DNA of 64,000 bases, from contig NZ_FCOA02000017.1 in assembly GCF_001544875.2 (NCBI RefSeq), positions 62,001 to 126,000 on the forward strand, given 5' to 3'. The notes beneath the pieces are model-generated. The model searched no databases. It had not been told where the DNA came from and saw only the letters and a list, made by a program, of their open reading frames with translations. The number at the start of each line of letters is the position of its first letter. Position 1 is the first letter of the stretch. Below, one piece after another: positions 9,999 to 18,815 of this stretch. The DNA is from Caballeronia hypogeia. GTDB taxonomy: Bacteria; Pseudomonadota; Gammaproteobacteria; Burkholderiales; Burkholderiaceae. The translations under genes were made by a program, and so were the position numbers.

Positions 9999-10490
9999 TC
10001 AGCTTGCGGCGCCGCTCGGAACCAGCGCGAAGGCCGGCGCGGCGACGATCGGCACGATGCCGAGCATGCGCGCCAGTTCGCTCGCAGGCCGCGCGAGATC
10101 GTCGACCGTGTGTTTGTCGAGCTCGGCCAGGAAGGCATCGCGCGCGGCGGCGAACACGCCCTTCAGGCGGCAATGGGGCTCGATCACGCAGCCGCGATGA
10201 TCGGTGCCGTCCGAAAAACAGCCGACCACGGCGAAGTCGCTTTCTGTCTTGCGCACGATATCGCCGATCGTGAGCGTCTTCGAGCGCTCGGCGAGGCGCA
10301 GTCCGCCATTGCGTCCGCGCACGGTTTCGACCCAGCCGAGTTCGCCGAGCTGCTGGACGATTTTCATCAGATGGTTCTTCGAGATGCCGTATGCGTCCGA
10401 GATTTCCTGAATCGTCGACAGACCGGATGGCCGAATGGATAGGTAAAGCAGTACCCGCAGCGAATAATCGGTGTAATCGGTAAGTCGCAT
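9999..10490 (-). CDS. nsrR: Rrf2-family regulator, NsrR-like nitric-oxide sensor
   Basis: 163-residue winged-helix repressor of the Rrf2 family. The start at 10490 (MRLTDYTDYSLRVLLYL) matches the conserved family N-terminus; an in-frame opening 50 codons upstream is not family-like. Three cysteines, C91, C101 and C107, are placed to hold an iron-sulfur cluster, followed by CRLKGVFAAARDAFLAELD, very like the region after the last cluster Cys of enterobacterial NsrR. Spacing between the first two cysteines is longer than in E. coli NsrR. The divergent neighbour is a truncated globin, a typical NO-detoxification target, which supports NsrR over IscR or RirA. Confidence 0.85.
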   Translation of the reverse strand: MRLTDYTDYSLRVLLYLSIRPSGLSTIQEISDAYGISKNHLMKIVQQLGELGWVETVRGRNGGLRLAERSKTLTIGDIVRKTESDFAVVGCFSDGTDHRGCVIEPHCRLKGVFAAARDAFLAELDKHTVDDLARPASELARMLGIVPIVAAPAFALVPSGAAS

Positions 10491-10826
10491 GATTTCGCGC
10501 GAAGAAGGTTTAATGGCTTGAGCGGGGCGGAAGTCCGGCGAGAGGCGCGACGGAACGCGCATTGCGCCGAATGTTTCGCATTGGTGACAATGGACTTCAA
10601 ATCCGGCTGACCCTGCGGGATTCGGCGGTGTCCAGTACATTCAGCGAGTTCGACCGGAACATATGGCTTACGGACGAACGTGCATGCGATTCGGACTAGT
10701 TAGAACGCGCAAAATCAAGTTTTCTGCACTTGGCTGTTCCGCACGAACTCGCAGTTGCGACATTTTGCGTCATATTGATATTGTTCGTCAGCAAATAATC
10801 AGACTTTCACGCCCTTCGTTTCGCAA
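10491..10826. promoter_or_regulatory. Divergent promoter region between nsrR and the globin gene
   Basis: 336 bases without a supported gene. It must hold the nsrR and globin promoters. The half nearer the globin is AT-rich. An imperfect palindrome GTTCGACCGGAAC lies at 10648-10660. I could not find a convincing match to the enterobacterial NsrR operator. Confidence 0.45.
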
Positions 10827-11375
10827 ATGATGACAAACATCCAGCACCCCGCCGCCGATACGCCGCGCGAGCGAGAACCCGACGAAGCCAATATTCGCGC
10901 GCTGGTCGAAGCGTTCTATGGCCGCGTCGATGAAGACCCGCTGCTCGGTCCGATCTTCTCCCGTGCGCTCACCGGCCGCTGGGACGAGCATCTCGCCAAG
11001 ATGACCACGTTCTGGTCGAGCCTCGTGCTCGGCACGAAGAACTATCGGGGGAACGTGCAGGAGGCGCATCGGCCTGTAGACGAAATCGAACCGCGCCACT
11101 TCGCGCGTTGGCTGTCGCTGTTTCTGAATACCGTCGAAACGCGTTACGAGCCGGCCGCCGCCGTGCAATTCATGGAACCGGCGCTACGCATCGCGCAGAG
11201 CCTGCAACTCAGCAAGTTTGGCTGGGACTACCAGATTCCCGTTGAGCAGCAGGAATTGCTTGCGGCGCTGAAGCGCCAGCGCACAGGCGACAATCCCGAG
11301 CCGCGCTTTCCCGAACGCCCGGGCGCGGAGCCGTTTCCGGCCAAGTTCGTCGGCAAGCCCGCCGACGAAAAGTAA
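10827..11375 (+). CDS. Group III truncated haemoglobin
   Basis: 182-residue protein with a group III (P-type) 2-on-2 globin domain over about residues 15-150. The Phe-rich E-helix region (MTTFWSSLVLGT) is followed by YRGNVQEAH, whose His is the expected haem-binding proximal residue, and by the hallmark EPRHFARWLSLF segment. About 30 C-terminal residues (PEPRFPERPGAEPFP) are a proline-rich extension. Such globins bind or turn over NO and O2. Divergence from an NsrR-like gene suggests NO-induced expression. The alternative start, the second of two adjacent ATGs, changes one residue. Its stop lies 6 bases from the convergent moaE stop, with no terminator visible between them. Confidence 0.9.
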   Translation: MMTNIQHPAADTPREREPDEANIRALVEAFYGRVDEDPLLGPIFSRALTGRWDEHLAKMTTFWSSLVLGTKNYRGNVQEAHRPVDEIEPRHFARWLSLFLNTVETRYEPAAAVQFMEPALRIAQSLQLSKFGWDYQIPVEQQELLAALKRQRTGDNPEPRFPERPGAEPFPAKFVGKPADEK

Positions 11376-11381
11376 CCGCGG

Positions 11382-11855
11382 CTACTCCTTCCCGTGCTGC
11401 CAGCGCGCGAGCGCCGCGTCGTCGGATTCGCGTGCGTCGACCCAGCGTTCGCCCGCCCCGGTCTTCTCCTTTTTCCAGAATGGCGCCTGCGTTTTGAGGT
11501 AGTCCATTACGAAGGCGCACGATTCGAACGCGTCGGCGCGATGCATCGCCGTGGTCGCGACCAGCACGATCTGGTCGAGCGGCTTCAGTTTACCCACGCG
11601 ATGCACGATCAGCACGTCCGAGCCGCGCCATCGCGCGCGCGCCTGATCGGCGATCGCTTCCAGCGACTTCTCCGTCATGCCGGGATAGTGCTCGAGCTCC
11701 ATCGTCTCGACGGCGCTGCCTTCGTTCAGATCGCGCACCGTGCCGACGAAGCACGCGACCGCGCCGACTTTCGGATTGTCGGCGCGCAGGGCGGCCACTT
11801 CGGCGCTTATGTCGAAGTCGGCTTCCTGGACGCGGATTCTTGATCGCGTATTCAT
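11382..11855 (-). CDS. moaE: Molybdopterin synthase catalytic subunit MoaE
   Basis: Large subunit of molybdopterin synthase, which moves sulfur from the MoaD C-terminus onto precursor Z (cPMP). 157 residues. The family core GAVACFVGTVRD is followed by the conserved LEHYPGM segment, HRVGKLKPLD, and the C-terminal K-rich PFWKKEK loop that takes part in catalysis. It follows moaD after 3 bases and is the last gene of a moeA-moaD-moaE operon. Confidence 0.96.
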   Translation of the reverse strand: MNTRSRIRVQEADFDISAEVAALRADNPKVGAVACFVGTVRDLNEGSAVETMELEHYPGMTEKSLEAIADQARARWRGSDVLIVHRVGKLKPLDQIVLVATTAMHRADAFESCAFVMDYLKTQAPFWKKEKTGAGERWVDARESDDAALARWQHGKE

Positions 11856-11858
11856 GGC

Positions 11859-12116
11859 TCAGCCGCCCGTGACCGGCGGAAAGAACGCGACTTCGCAGCC
11901 TTCGGTAATGCGCTGCGACGGGTTCGTCATGACGTGATTGCACGCCATGCGCAACGCGCGGCCTTCGGCGAGCGTCTCGGCCCACACGCCGCCGCGCATG
12001 CGCAACCACGCGCGCACGTCGCCGACATTGACGACCGTGTCCGGCACGCTGACCGTTTCATTGGCGACGCCGAGCGACTCGCGCACGCTCGCAAAAAATC
12101 TCAGTTCGACTTTCAT
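11859..12116 (-). CDS. moaD: Molybdopterin synthase sulfur-carrier subunit MoaD
   Basis: 85-residue ubiquitin-fold sulfur carrier. It ends in the essential Gly-Gly (PPVTGG), which is adenylated and thiocarboxylated before donating sulfur to precursor Z in complex with MoaE. The opening MKVELRFFASVRESLG is characteristic. It lies between moeA (15-base gap) and moaE (3-base gap). Confidence 0.95.
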   Translation of the reverse strand: MKVELRFFASVRESLGVANETVSVPDTVVNVGDVRAWLRMRGGVWAETLAEGRALRMACNHVMTNPSQRITEGCEVAFFPPVTGG

Positions 12117-12131
12117 GTCCAGCCTGGTCCT

Positions 12132-13412
12132 TTACCGCATCAGTTCGGAAAACGGGATAAAACGCACGATCTCACCTTCGCTGATCGCGTGATTCGGGGG
12201 ATTGTCGATGAGGCCGTCGCCCCACACGGTCGATGTCAGCACGGCCGAGCTCTGATTCGCGAAAAGATCGAGCCCGCCCGACTCGTTCACCCGCGCGCGC
12301 AGGAACTCGTTGCGGCGATCGCCTTTTTTCTGGCTGAAGTCGGCGCGCATCGAAAACACGCGCGGCGCGACGTTCTTCACGCCGGACAAGCGCAGCAGAA
12401 ACGGCCGCACGAACAGCAGAAAGGTGCAGAAGCTCGACACCGGATTGCCCGGCAGGCCGATGAAGAACGCCTCGCCGGTTTCACTGCTTTCGGCGGTATC
12501 GGCACCGCGCCGCACCGCGCCAAACGCGAGCGGCTTGCCGGGTTTCATCGCGATCTGCCACATGGAGATGCGCCCTTCCGCCTCCACTGCCGGCTTCACG
12601 TGATCCTCCTCGCCGACCGACACGCCGCCGCAGGTGAGAATCAGATCGTGCTCGCGCGCGGCGCGCCGCAAGGTTTCGCGCGTCGCGTCGAGCCGGTCCG
12701 GCACGATGCCGAGATCCGACACCGCGCAGCCGAGCTTTTCGAGCAGCGCGCGCAGCGTGAAGCGGTTCGAGTTGTAGATCGCGCCGGGCTCTAGCGGCTC
12801 GCCGGGCATACGCAATTCGTCGCCGGTGAAGAAGATCGCGACGCGCACCCGCCGCACGACTTCCAGCCGGGCGCAGCCCACCGATGCCGCGAGCCCGAGC
12901 GCCTGCGGCGTCAGGCGCGTGCCGGCCGGCAGGATGACGGAATCGCGCTGAATATCCGCGCCTTGCCGGGTGATCCATTCACCCGCCGTAGGAGCCTGCG
13001 CGAAGGAAACTCGCCCGTCATCCGCGACCTGCGCCATTTCCTGCATGACCACCGTATCCGCGCCCGGCGGCACCGTCGCGCCGGTGAAGATGCGCGCCGC
13101 CGTGCCCGCCGCGAGCGGCGCGGCCGCGTGGCCCGCCGGGATACGCTGCGACACCGGCAGCGCAACGGGCGCGCCTTCGCTCGCGCCGGCGAGATCGGCG
13201 GCGCGCACGGCGTAACCGTCCATCGAGCTGGTGTGCATCGGCGGGACGTCGAGTGGCGAGCTCACATCGGTGGCGAGCACTCGATTGCCCGCATCGAGCG
13301 TATCGACGGATTCGCGGCCTTCGACGCCACGCGCGGCGTCGAGAAGACGGGCGAGCGCGTCGGCCGTGGCGAGCATCGGAGGACGTGAGGAAGCGGCTGG
13401 CGTGGTCGACAT
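12132..13412 (-). CDS. moeA: Molybdopterin molybdenumtransferase MoeA
   Basis: Inserts molybdate into adenylylated molybdopterin, the last general step of molybdenum-cofactor synthesis. 426 residues from the ATG at 13412. An in-frame GTG 16 codons upstream is possible but gives a non-conserved N-terminus. The family segments are present: SPLDVPPMHTSSMDGYAVR, FTGDELRMPGEPL with IYNSNR, TCGGVSVGEEDHVKPA, and GLPGNPVSSF. First gene of the moeA-moaD-moaE operon. A TACAAT box read on the minus strand (rc of 13478-13483) may be its -10. Confidence 0.95.
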   Translation of the reverse strand: MSTTPAASSRPPMLATADALARLLDAARGVEGRESVDTLDAGNRVLATDVSSPLDVPPMHTSSMDGYAVRAADLAGASEGAPVALPVSQRIPAGHAAAPLAAGTAARIFTGATVPPGADTVVMQEMAQVADDGRVSFAQAPTAGEWITRQGADIQRDSVILPAGTRLTPQALGLAASVGCARLEVVRRVRVAIFFTGDELRMPGEPLEPGAIYNSNRFTLRALLEKLGCAVSDLGIVPDRLDATRETLRRAAREHDLILTCGGVSVGEEDHVKPAVEAEGRISMWQIAMKPGKPLAFGAVRRGADTAESSETGEAFFIGLPGNPVSSFCTFLLFVRPFLLRLSGVKNVAPRVFSMRADFSQKKGDRRNEFLRARVNESGGLDLFANQSSAVLTSTVWGDGLIDNPPNHAISEGEIVRFIPFSELMR

Positions 13413-13618
13413 GGAATTTGCTTCGGGCGCGCGAAGCGTCCTGATCGTTAAGAGAGGCACTGCATCCGGTCAACCATTGTAGCGACAAGGACGGCGCGAC
13501 ACCTGCGCCTGAAGGCTTGCCCGCCATGCGACATCGCTGATACCGAAGCGGCGTGGACGCGCGCAAAGCCGTCGCGGCGCGGTGATACACTCGCAGCACA
13601 CTTCCCACGTCCATTTCC

Positions 13619-14164
13619 ATGAAATTCTGTTCCGTCTGCGGCCACGAGGTCGGCCTCGCCATTCCGCCCGGCGACAACCGCGAACGCTTCGTCTGTGACA
13701 ACTGCGGCACCGTGCACTATCAGAATCCGCGCAACGTCGTGGGCACCGTGCCCGTGTGGGACGACAAGGTGCTGTTGTGCCGCCGCGCGATCGAACCTCG
13801 CTACGGCTACTGGACCTTGCCCGCCGGCTTCATGGAAATGGAAGAAACGACGAGCGAAGGCGCCGCACGCGAGACGCTCGAGGAAGCGGGCGCGCGCGTC
13901 GAAATCCAGAGCCTGTTCACGCTGCTCAACGTGCCGCACGTGCATCAGGTGCATCTGTTTTATCTGGCGCGGCTCCTGGATATCGAAGTGGACCCGGGCG
14001 AGGAAAGCCTGGAAGTGAAGCTGTTCGACGAAAGCGAGATTCCGTGGGACGAGATCGCTTTCCCGACGGTCGGGCAGACGCTGCGCTTTTTCTTCGCCGA
14101 CCGCGCCGCGGGCAATTTCACGCTGCACACGGGCGACATCTTCCGCACGCTGCGCGACGGCTGA
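13619..14164 (+). CDS. NUDIX hydrolase with N-terminal zinc ribbon
   Basis: 181-residue pyrophosphohydrolase. Cys4, Cys7, Cys26 and Cys29 form a four-cysteine zinc ribbon. A complete Nudix box (GX5EX7REXXEEXG) starts at GFMEMEE near residue 70, so the enzyme should be active. A zinc ribbon plus Nudix fold resembles NADH pyrophosphatases, but the protein is shorter than NudC and lacks its N-terminal domain, so substrate (ADP-ribose, NADH or other dinucleotides) cannot be told. It sits 55 bases before aat in the same direction. Confidence 0.9.
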   Translation: MKFCSVCGHEVGLAIPPGDNRERFVCDNCGTVHYQNPRNVVGTVPVWDDKVLLCRRAIEPRYGYWTLPAGFMEMEETTSEGAARETLEEAGARVEIQSLFTLLNVPHVHQVHLFYLARLLDIEVDPGEESLEVKLFDESEIPWDEIAFPTVGQTLRFFFADRAAGNFTLHTGDIFRTLRDG

Positions 14165-14219
14165 TCGTCTCCACTACGCCACCGCCCCCGACGACACAGC
14201 CCGCCGACTTCCCGAGAAC

Positions 14220-14951
14220 ATGGTTCCCTGGCTCGCCGACGACGATCCCTTTCCGCCCGTCGAGCGCGCGCTCGGCGCGGCGAGCGGCGCCCCGGGGCTG
14301 CTTGCCGCGAGCGCGGATCTGCTGCCCTCGCGCCTCATCGATGCTTACCGGCGCGGCATTTTCCCGTGGTATTCAGATGGTCAGCCCGTGCTGTGGTGGA
14401 GCCCAGATCCGCGCATGGTGCTGTTTCCTGCCGAATTCAAGGTGTCGGATTCGTTGCGCAAGACGTTGAAGCGCGTGGTGCGCGATCCCGTCTGGGAAGT
14501 CCGCGTGGACGACGATTTCCCCGCCGTGATGCGCGCCTGCGCCGAGACGCCGCGCGACGGCCAGCGCGGCACATGGATCACGACCGATATCGTCGACGCG
14601 TACACGACGCTGCACCGCGCGGGCAGCGCTCACAGTATCGAAACGTGGTACGACGGAGTGCGCGTGGGCGGGCTTTACGGCGTGTCGTTCGGGCGCATGT
14701 TCTTCGGCGAATCGATGTTCGCGCACCGCACCGATGCATCGAAAATCGCGCTCGCGGCGCTCGTCGGACACTTGCGCCGCAATCAAATTGAGATGATAGA
14801 CTGCCAGCAGAACACGTCGCATCTGGCGTCGCTGGGCGGCCGCGAGATTGCCCGCCGGGCGTTTGTCGCGCATCTCCGGCGAGCCGCCGCCGAAGCGCCG
14901 ATCGGCTGGCGTTTCGACAAGACTGTCCTGCTCGAGGTCCTGGCACGCTGA
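14220..14951 (+). CDS. aat: Leucyl/phenylalanyl-tRNA--protein transferase
   Basis: Adds Leu or Phe from charged tRNA to proteins with N-terminal Arg or Lys, marking them for ClpS-ClpAP in the N-end rule pathway. 243 residues. It contains the family signatures [30 protein letters not shown], and [18 protein letters not shown] with [13 protein letters not shown]. The gene lies just ahead of bpt, giving a two-gene N-degron tagging block. Confidence 0.97.
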   Translation: MVPWLADDDPFPPVERALGAASGAPGLLAASADLLPSRLIDAYRRGIFPWYSDGQPVLWWSPDPRMVLFPAEFKVSDSLRKTLKRVVRDPVWEVRVDDDFPAVMRACAETPRDGQRGTWITTDIVDAYTTLHRAGSAHSIETWYDGVRVGGLYGVSFGRMFFGESMFAHRTDASKIALAALVGHLRRNQIEMIDCQQNTSHLASLGGREIARRAFVAHLRRAAAEAPIGWRFDKTVLLEVLAR

Positions 14952-15086
14952 ATGCATGAAGCGTAGCGCCCTGAGCGTGACGCCCCAGTGTGATGCCCTG
15001 AGCGACCCACGATATGCAGCCGCCTGGCGCGCTTCATGCGCGCACCGGCCGGCAACGACGAGACGACGCCTGCGAGAGCCGCCAAC

Positions 15087-15914
15087 GTGACACACCCGAA
15101 CGAGCTGCCGCTGTCACCGCTTTCCGCGCTGCAATTCTATGCAACAGCGCCCTATCCGTGCAGTTATCTGGACGGACGCGTCGCACGCTCGCAGGTCGCG
15201 ACTCCCAGCCATCTGATCAACTCCGACGTCTACACCGAACTCGTCAAGGCCGGTTTCCGGCGCTCGGGCGTGTTCACCTATCGGCCGTATTGCGACGGCT
15301 GCCGCGCCTGCGTGCCGGTGCGCGTGCCGGTCGCGCGCTTCGTGCCGAACCGTGCGCAACGCCGTGTGTGGAAGCTGCACGGCAATCTCGTCGCGAGCGT
15401 GGCGCCGCTGCATTACGACGAGGAGCATTACGCGCTCTACATGCGCTATCAGTCGGCGCGGCACGCCGGCGGCGGCATGGACCGCGACAGCCGCGACCAG
15501 TACGAGCAGTTTCTGCTGCAGAGCCGGATCAACTCGCGTCTGGTCGAATTCCGCGAACCCGCGCATCCAGGCCATCCTGATGAGCCCGGCGAGTTGCGCA
15601 TGATCAGCATGATCGACATTCTGGGCGACGGGCTTTCTTCGGTGTACACGTTCTTCGAGCCCGACATGCCGAAGACGAGCTACGGCACCTTCAACATCCT
15701 GTGGCAGATAGAACAGGCGAAGAGCCTCGATCTGCCGCACGTCTATCTCGGCTACTGGATTCGCGAAAGCGAAAAAATGGCCTATAAGGCCAATTTCCGG
15801 CCGCTGGAAGGTCTGATCGACGGACACTGGACGCTGCTCGATCCCGCCAGCACGCAATCCGCCGGCACTTTGCCGATGCCCGGGCGCATCCATACGCCGG
15901 GCCAGCCGAAGTAG
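15087..15914 (+). CDS. bpt: Aspartate/glutamate leucyltransferase (bacterial ATE-like)
   Basis: Transfers Leu to N-terminal Asp or Glu, feeding acidic N-termini into the ClpS pathway. A GTG start at 15087 gives 275 residues beginning [20 protein letters not shown], the conserved start in this group; an in-frame ATG at 15036 would add 17 poorly conserved residues. The N-terminal ATE domain has [16 protein letters not shown]. The C-terminal domain carries [17 protein letters not shown] and the [10 protein letters not shown] segment. The aat-bpt-pyrD order is common in Burkholderiaceae. Confidence 0.95.
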   Translation: MTHPNELPLSPLSALQFYATAPYPCSYLDGRVARSQVATPSHLINSDVYTELVKAGFRRSGVFTYRPYCDGCRACVPVRVPVARFVPNRAQRRVWKLHGNLVASVAPLHYDEEHYALYMRYQSARHAGGGMDRDSRDQYEQFLLQSRINSRLVEFREPAHPGHPDEPGELRMISMIDILGDGLSSVYTFFEPDMPKTSYGTFNILWQIEQAKSLDLPHVYLGYWIRESEKMAYKANFRPLEGLIDGHWTLLDPASTQSAGTLPMPGRIHTPGQPK

Positions 15915-15983
15915 CCGCCCGAAAGTCGCAAGGGGCGGCGAGCGCTTGCTGCCCGTATACCCCGACAGGCCGCGCCGCCAAAG

Positions 15984-15998
15984 CCGCTAAAATAGCGG
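15984..15998 (+). promoter_or_regulatory. Palindromic -10 element of the pyrD promoter
   Basis: CCGCTAAAATAGCGG, a 6-bp inverted repeat (CCGCTA/TAGCGG) around a short A-run, with a TAAAAT -10 hexamer at 15988-15993. It sits 36 bases before the pyrD start. No good -35 box is visible. The same 15 bases form the -10 region of two tRNA-Leu promoters in this window. Confidence 0.6.
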
Positions 15999-16033
15999 TC
16001 TTAAAAAAATTCGCCGTCGCCGGCTTTCATTTC

Positions 16034-17056
16034 GTGTTCAGTTCCCTCTACCCGCTCGCGCGCTCGCATCTGTTCAAGATGGACGCGGAAGACGCCCATC
16101 ACCTCACGCTGCGCATGCTGGGCGCGGCCGGCCGCACCGGACTTGCCAGCATGTTCGCCACGCGCGGCCCGGATTCGCCCCGCACCGTCATGGGCATCAG
16201 GTTCCCCAATCCGGTCGGCCTCGCGGCGGGCCTCGACAAGGACGGCGCGTGCATCGACGGGCTCGCCGCCCTTGGCTTCGGCTTCATCGAAGTCGGCACC
16301 GTCACGCCGCGCGCGCAGCCGGGTAATCCGCGCCCGCGCATTTTCCGGCTGCCGGAAGCGAATGCGCTCATCAACCGGATGGGCTTCAACAATGGCGGCG
16401 TCGATCAGTTCGTCGCGAATGTGCAGGCCGCGCGTTATCGCGGCGTGCTCGGGCTCAATATCGGCAAGAACGCGGATACGCCCATCGAGCGCGCCGCCGA
16501 CGACTATCTGTACTGTCTGGAACGCGTCTATCCGTTCGCGAGCTACGTGACGATCAACATCTCTTCGCCGAACACGAAGAACCTGCGGCAACTGCAAGGC
16601 GCGGGCGAACTCGATTCGCTGCTCGGCGCGCTGAAGGACAAGCAGCAACGCCTTTCCGACCTGCACGGCAAGCTCGTGCCGCTCGCGCTCAAGATCGCGC
16701 CCGATCTCGACGACGAGCAGATCAAGTCGATCGCGGGCACGCTGCTGGCACACAAGATCGACGGCGTGATTGCCACCAACACCACGCTTTCGCGCACCGC
16801 CGTCACCGGCATGAAGCACGGCGACGAAGCCGGCGGCCTGTCGGGTCGCCCGGTGTTCGACGCGTCCAACGAAGTCATCCGCAAGCTGCGCGCCGAGGTT
16901 GGCAGCGAAGTGCCTATCATCGGCGTGGGCGGCATCTTTTCCGGCGCGGACGCGCGCGCGAAACTCGCGGCGGGCGCATCGCTCGTGCAGATCTACACCG
17001 GGCTGATCTATCGCGGCCCGGCGCTCGTGAAGGAATGCGTCGAAGCCCTCGCGTGA
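16034..17056 (+). CDS. pyrD: Dihydroorotate dehydrogenase (quinone), class 2
   Basis: Membrane-associated flavoenzyme oxidising dihydroorotate to orotate with ubiquinone, the fourth step of pyrimidine synthesis. 340 residues from a GTG start; the N-terminus [21 protein letters not shown] is the quinone-tunnel helix region of class 2 enzymes. FMN/substrate motifs include [22 protein letters not shown], and [16 protein letters not shown] with the catalytic Ser region, then [12 protein letters not shown]. No strong ribosome site precedes the GTG. Confidence 0.96.
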   Translation: MFSSLYPLARSHLFKMDAEDAHHLTLRMLGAAGRTGLASMFATRGPDSPRTVMGIRFPNPVGLAAGLDKDGACIDGLAALGFGFIEVGTVTPRAQPGNPRPRIFRLPEANALINRMGFNNGGVDQFVANVQAARYRGVLGLNIGKNADTPIERAADDYLYCLERVYPFASYVTINISSPNTKNLRQLQGAGELDSLLGALKDKQQRLSDLHGKLVPLALKIAPDLDDEQIKSIAGTLLAHKIDGVIATNTTLSRTAVTGMKHGDEAGGLSGRPVFDASNEVIRKLRAEVGSEVPIIGVGGIFSGADARAKLAAGASLVQIYTGLIYRGPALVKECVEALA

Positions 17057-17175
17057 AGAAGTGGCCCGAGGAAATATAGAAATGAGCAAACGGTATGACG
17101 CGGCGATTGCAATTTCACTATGATCGCCGCACCTGAATGACGCACTTCATGGCCCACAAAGAGGAGAAAAACACG

Positions 17176-17976
17176 ATGAAACTGTCTACGCTCAAGAAGC
17201 TCGTCGCCGCCAGCCTGATCGGCGCGGCATTCACCGCCGCCACCACCGCGGCGCACGCCGAAGACCTGCTCGATCAGGTCAAGCAGCGCGGCACGCTGCG
17301 CATCGGTCTGGAAGGCACCTTCCCGCCGTTCAACTCGAAGGCGCCGAACGGCGAACTGGTCGGCTTCGATGTTGATATCGCCAAGGCCGTCGCGGCCAAG
17401 CTCGGCGTGAAGCCGGAGTTCGTCACGACCGAATGGAGCGGCATCATCGCGGGTCTGCAGGCGGGCAAGTTCGACGTGATCGTCAACCAGGTCGGCATCA
17501 CGGACGCGCGCAAGCAGACGCTCGATTTCTCGCCAGCGTACACGTACTCGAACGCGCAACTGATCCAGCGCTCGGAAGACAAGCGCGAGTTCAAGACGCT
17601 CGAGGACCTGAAGGGCAAGAAGCTCGGCGTGGGTCTCGGCACGAACTATATGGACATGGCGAAGTCGGTGCCGGGCATCGATGTGAAAACGTATCCGGGC
17701 GCGCCCGAATATCTGCGCGATCTCGCCGCGGGCCGTCTCGACGCAGCGCTCAACGACCGCCTGATGCTCGCCTATCTGCTGAAGAACTCGCAGTTGCCGC
17801 TGCGCACGGGCGCGAATGTCGGCGCGGGCAATCCGTCGGGCATTCCGTTCAAGAAGGGCAATCCGAAGTTCGCGAAGGCGATCGACGACGCCATGACCCA
17901 GCTCGAAGCCGACGGCACCTTCACGAAGATTTCCGACAAGTGGTTCGGCATCGACGTGACCAAGCCGGCGAAGTAA
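17176..17976 (+). CDS. ABC transporter substrate-binding protein, cystine/polar amino-acid type
   Basis: Periplasmic binding protein of the SBP_bac_3 family. The ATG at 17176 follows GAGGAG at 17161-17166 and opens a signal peptide (about residues 1-28, cut after AHA); an in-frame ATG 13 codons upstream has no such site. 266 residues. The sequence EGTFPPFNSK, the GFDVDIAKAVAAKLG segment, and FDVIVNQVGIT are closest to the cystine binders FliY/TcyJ, so L-cystine is the best guess. The permease gene follows after a terminator-like hairpin; no ATPase gene is adjacent. Confidence 0.88.
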   Translation: MKLSTLKKLVAASLIGAAFTAATTAAHAEDLLDQVKQRGTLRIGLEGTFPPFNSKAPNGELVGFDVDIAKAVAAKLGVKPEFVTTEWSGIIAGLQAGKFDVIVNQVGITDARKQTLDFSPAYTYSNAQLIQRSEDKREFKTLEDLKGKKLGVGLGTNYMDMAKSVPGIDVKTYPGAPEYLRDLAAGRLDAALNDRLMLAYLLKNSQLPLRTGANVGAGNPSGIPFKKGNPKFAKAIDDAMTQLEADGTFTKISDKWFGIDVTKPAK

Positions 17977-17998
17977 GTCACGGCTTTCAGGCAAGCCA

Positions 17999-18030
17999 GG
18001 GCGGCATCGGTGACGGTGCCGCCCTTCGTT
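17999..18030 (+). terminator. Hairpin between binding-protein and permease genes (attenuator or terminator)
   Basis: GGGCGGCA (17999-18006) pairs with TGCCGCCC (18017-18024), followed by TTCGTTTTTT. It would cut most transcripts after the binding-protein gene, giving the usual excess of binding protein over permease. Confidence 0.7.
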
Positions 18031-18111
18031 TTTTCCGCTCCGGTTTATGATGTGCGCTTTGCGCGCGCCGATCGCATCGCCGCGCAATGGCTCTTTCAAC
18101 GCTTCCCCTAC

Positions 18112-18771
18112 ATGTCCACGACATCCCTGCTCGTCCAATCGGCGCCCGTGCTGGCGCAAGGCGCGCTACTGACGATCAAGTTCGCGCTCTATTCGATGTT
18201 CTTCGGCCTGATCGCGGCCGTCGTGCTCGCATTGATGGGCATCAGCCAGAGTCGCGCGCTCGTCGCCGTCGGGCGCTGCTATGTAAGCATCATGCGCGGC
18301 ACGCCGCTGCTCGTGCAGATCTTCGTGATCTATTACGGCCTGCCGAGTCTCGGCATCTCGCTCGATCCGACACCCGCCGGCGTGATCGCGCTGTCCGCCA
18401 ACGTCGCGGCGTATCTTTCCGAAAGCATGCGCGGCGCAATTCTCGGCATTCACGCCGGACAGTGGCTCGCCGCCTACAGCCTGGGTTTGTCGCGCACGCA
18501 GACGCTGCGCTACGTGATCGGTCCGCAGGCGCTGCGTATCGCTGTACCGAGTCTGTCGAACAGTCTCATCAGTTTGATCAAGGACACGTCTCTCGTGTCG
18601 GTCATCACCGTGACCGAGCTTTTGCGCAGCGCCCAGGAAGTGATCGCGGCGACCTATCAGCCGCTGCCGCTCTATCTCGCGGCTGCATTCGTCTATTGGG
18701 TGTTATGCAGCGTGCTGGAATTCGTGCAGCGGATTTTCGAGCGGCGTCTCGCGCTGCCGGGACGTCATTGA
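18112..18771 (+). CDS. ABC transporter permease, polar amino-acid (HisM/TcyL-like)
   Basis: 219-residue inner-membrane permease with about five hydrophobic segments. The family EAA loop occurs as AYSLGLSRTQTLRYVIGPQA, followed by the LIKDTSLVSVITVTELL region typical of cystine and glutamine permeases. The ATG at 18112 gives the family-length protein; an in-frame GTG at 18010 lies inside the upstream hairpin and is rejected. Cotranscription with the binding protein is likely, through the intervening attenuator. The ATPase partner must be encoded elsewhere. Confidence 0.9.
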   Translation: MSTTSLLVQSAPVLAQGALLTIKFALYSMFFGLIAAVVLALMGISQSRALVAVGRCYVSIMRGTPLLVQIFVIYYGLPSLGISLDPTPAGVIALSANVAAYLSESMRGAILGIHAGQWLAAYSLGLSRTQTLRYVIGPQALRIAVPSLSNSLISLIKDTSLVSVITVTELLRSAQEVIAATYQPLPLYLAAAFVYWVLCSVLEFVQRIFERRLALPGRH

Positions 18772-18777
18772 GAAACG

Positions 18778-18801
18778 AAAGCCGCTGAGAAGCGGCTTTT
18801 T
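18778..18801 (+). terminator. Terminator of the ABC importer operon
   Basis: AAAGCCGCT (18778-18786) pairs with AGCGGCTTT (18791-18799) round a GAGA loop, with a T-run. It starts 6 bases after the permease stop. Confidence 0.9.
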
Positions 18802-18815
18802 CGTATCCGTCGGTT

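Noticed and set aside
7233-10442. Plus-strand frame opposite clpB running on into nsrR
   Set aside because: Spans two unrelated genes on the opposite strand and an intergenic promoter; not protein-like.
10491-10826. A classical NsrR operator
   Set aside because: No good match to the enterobacterial 11-1-11 motif could be found by eye.
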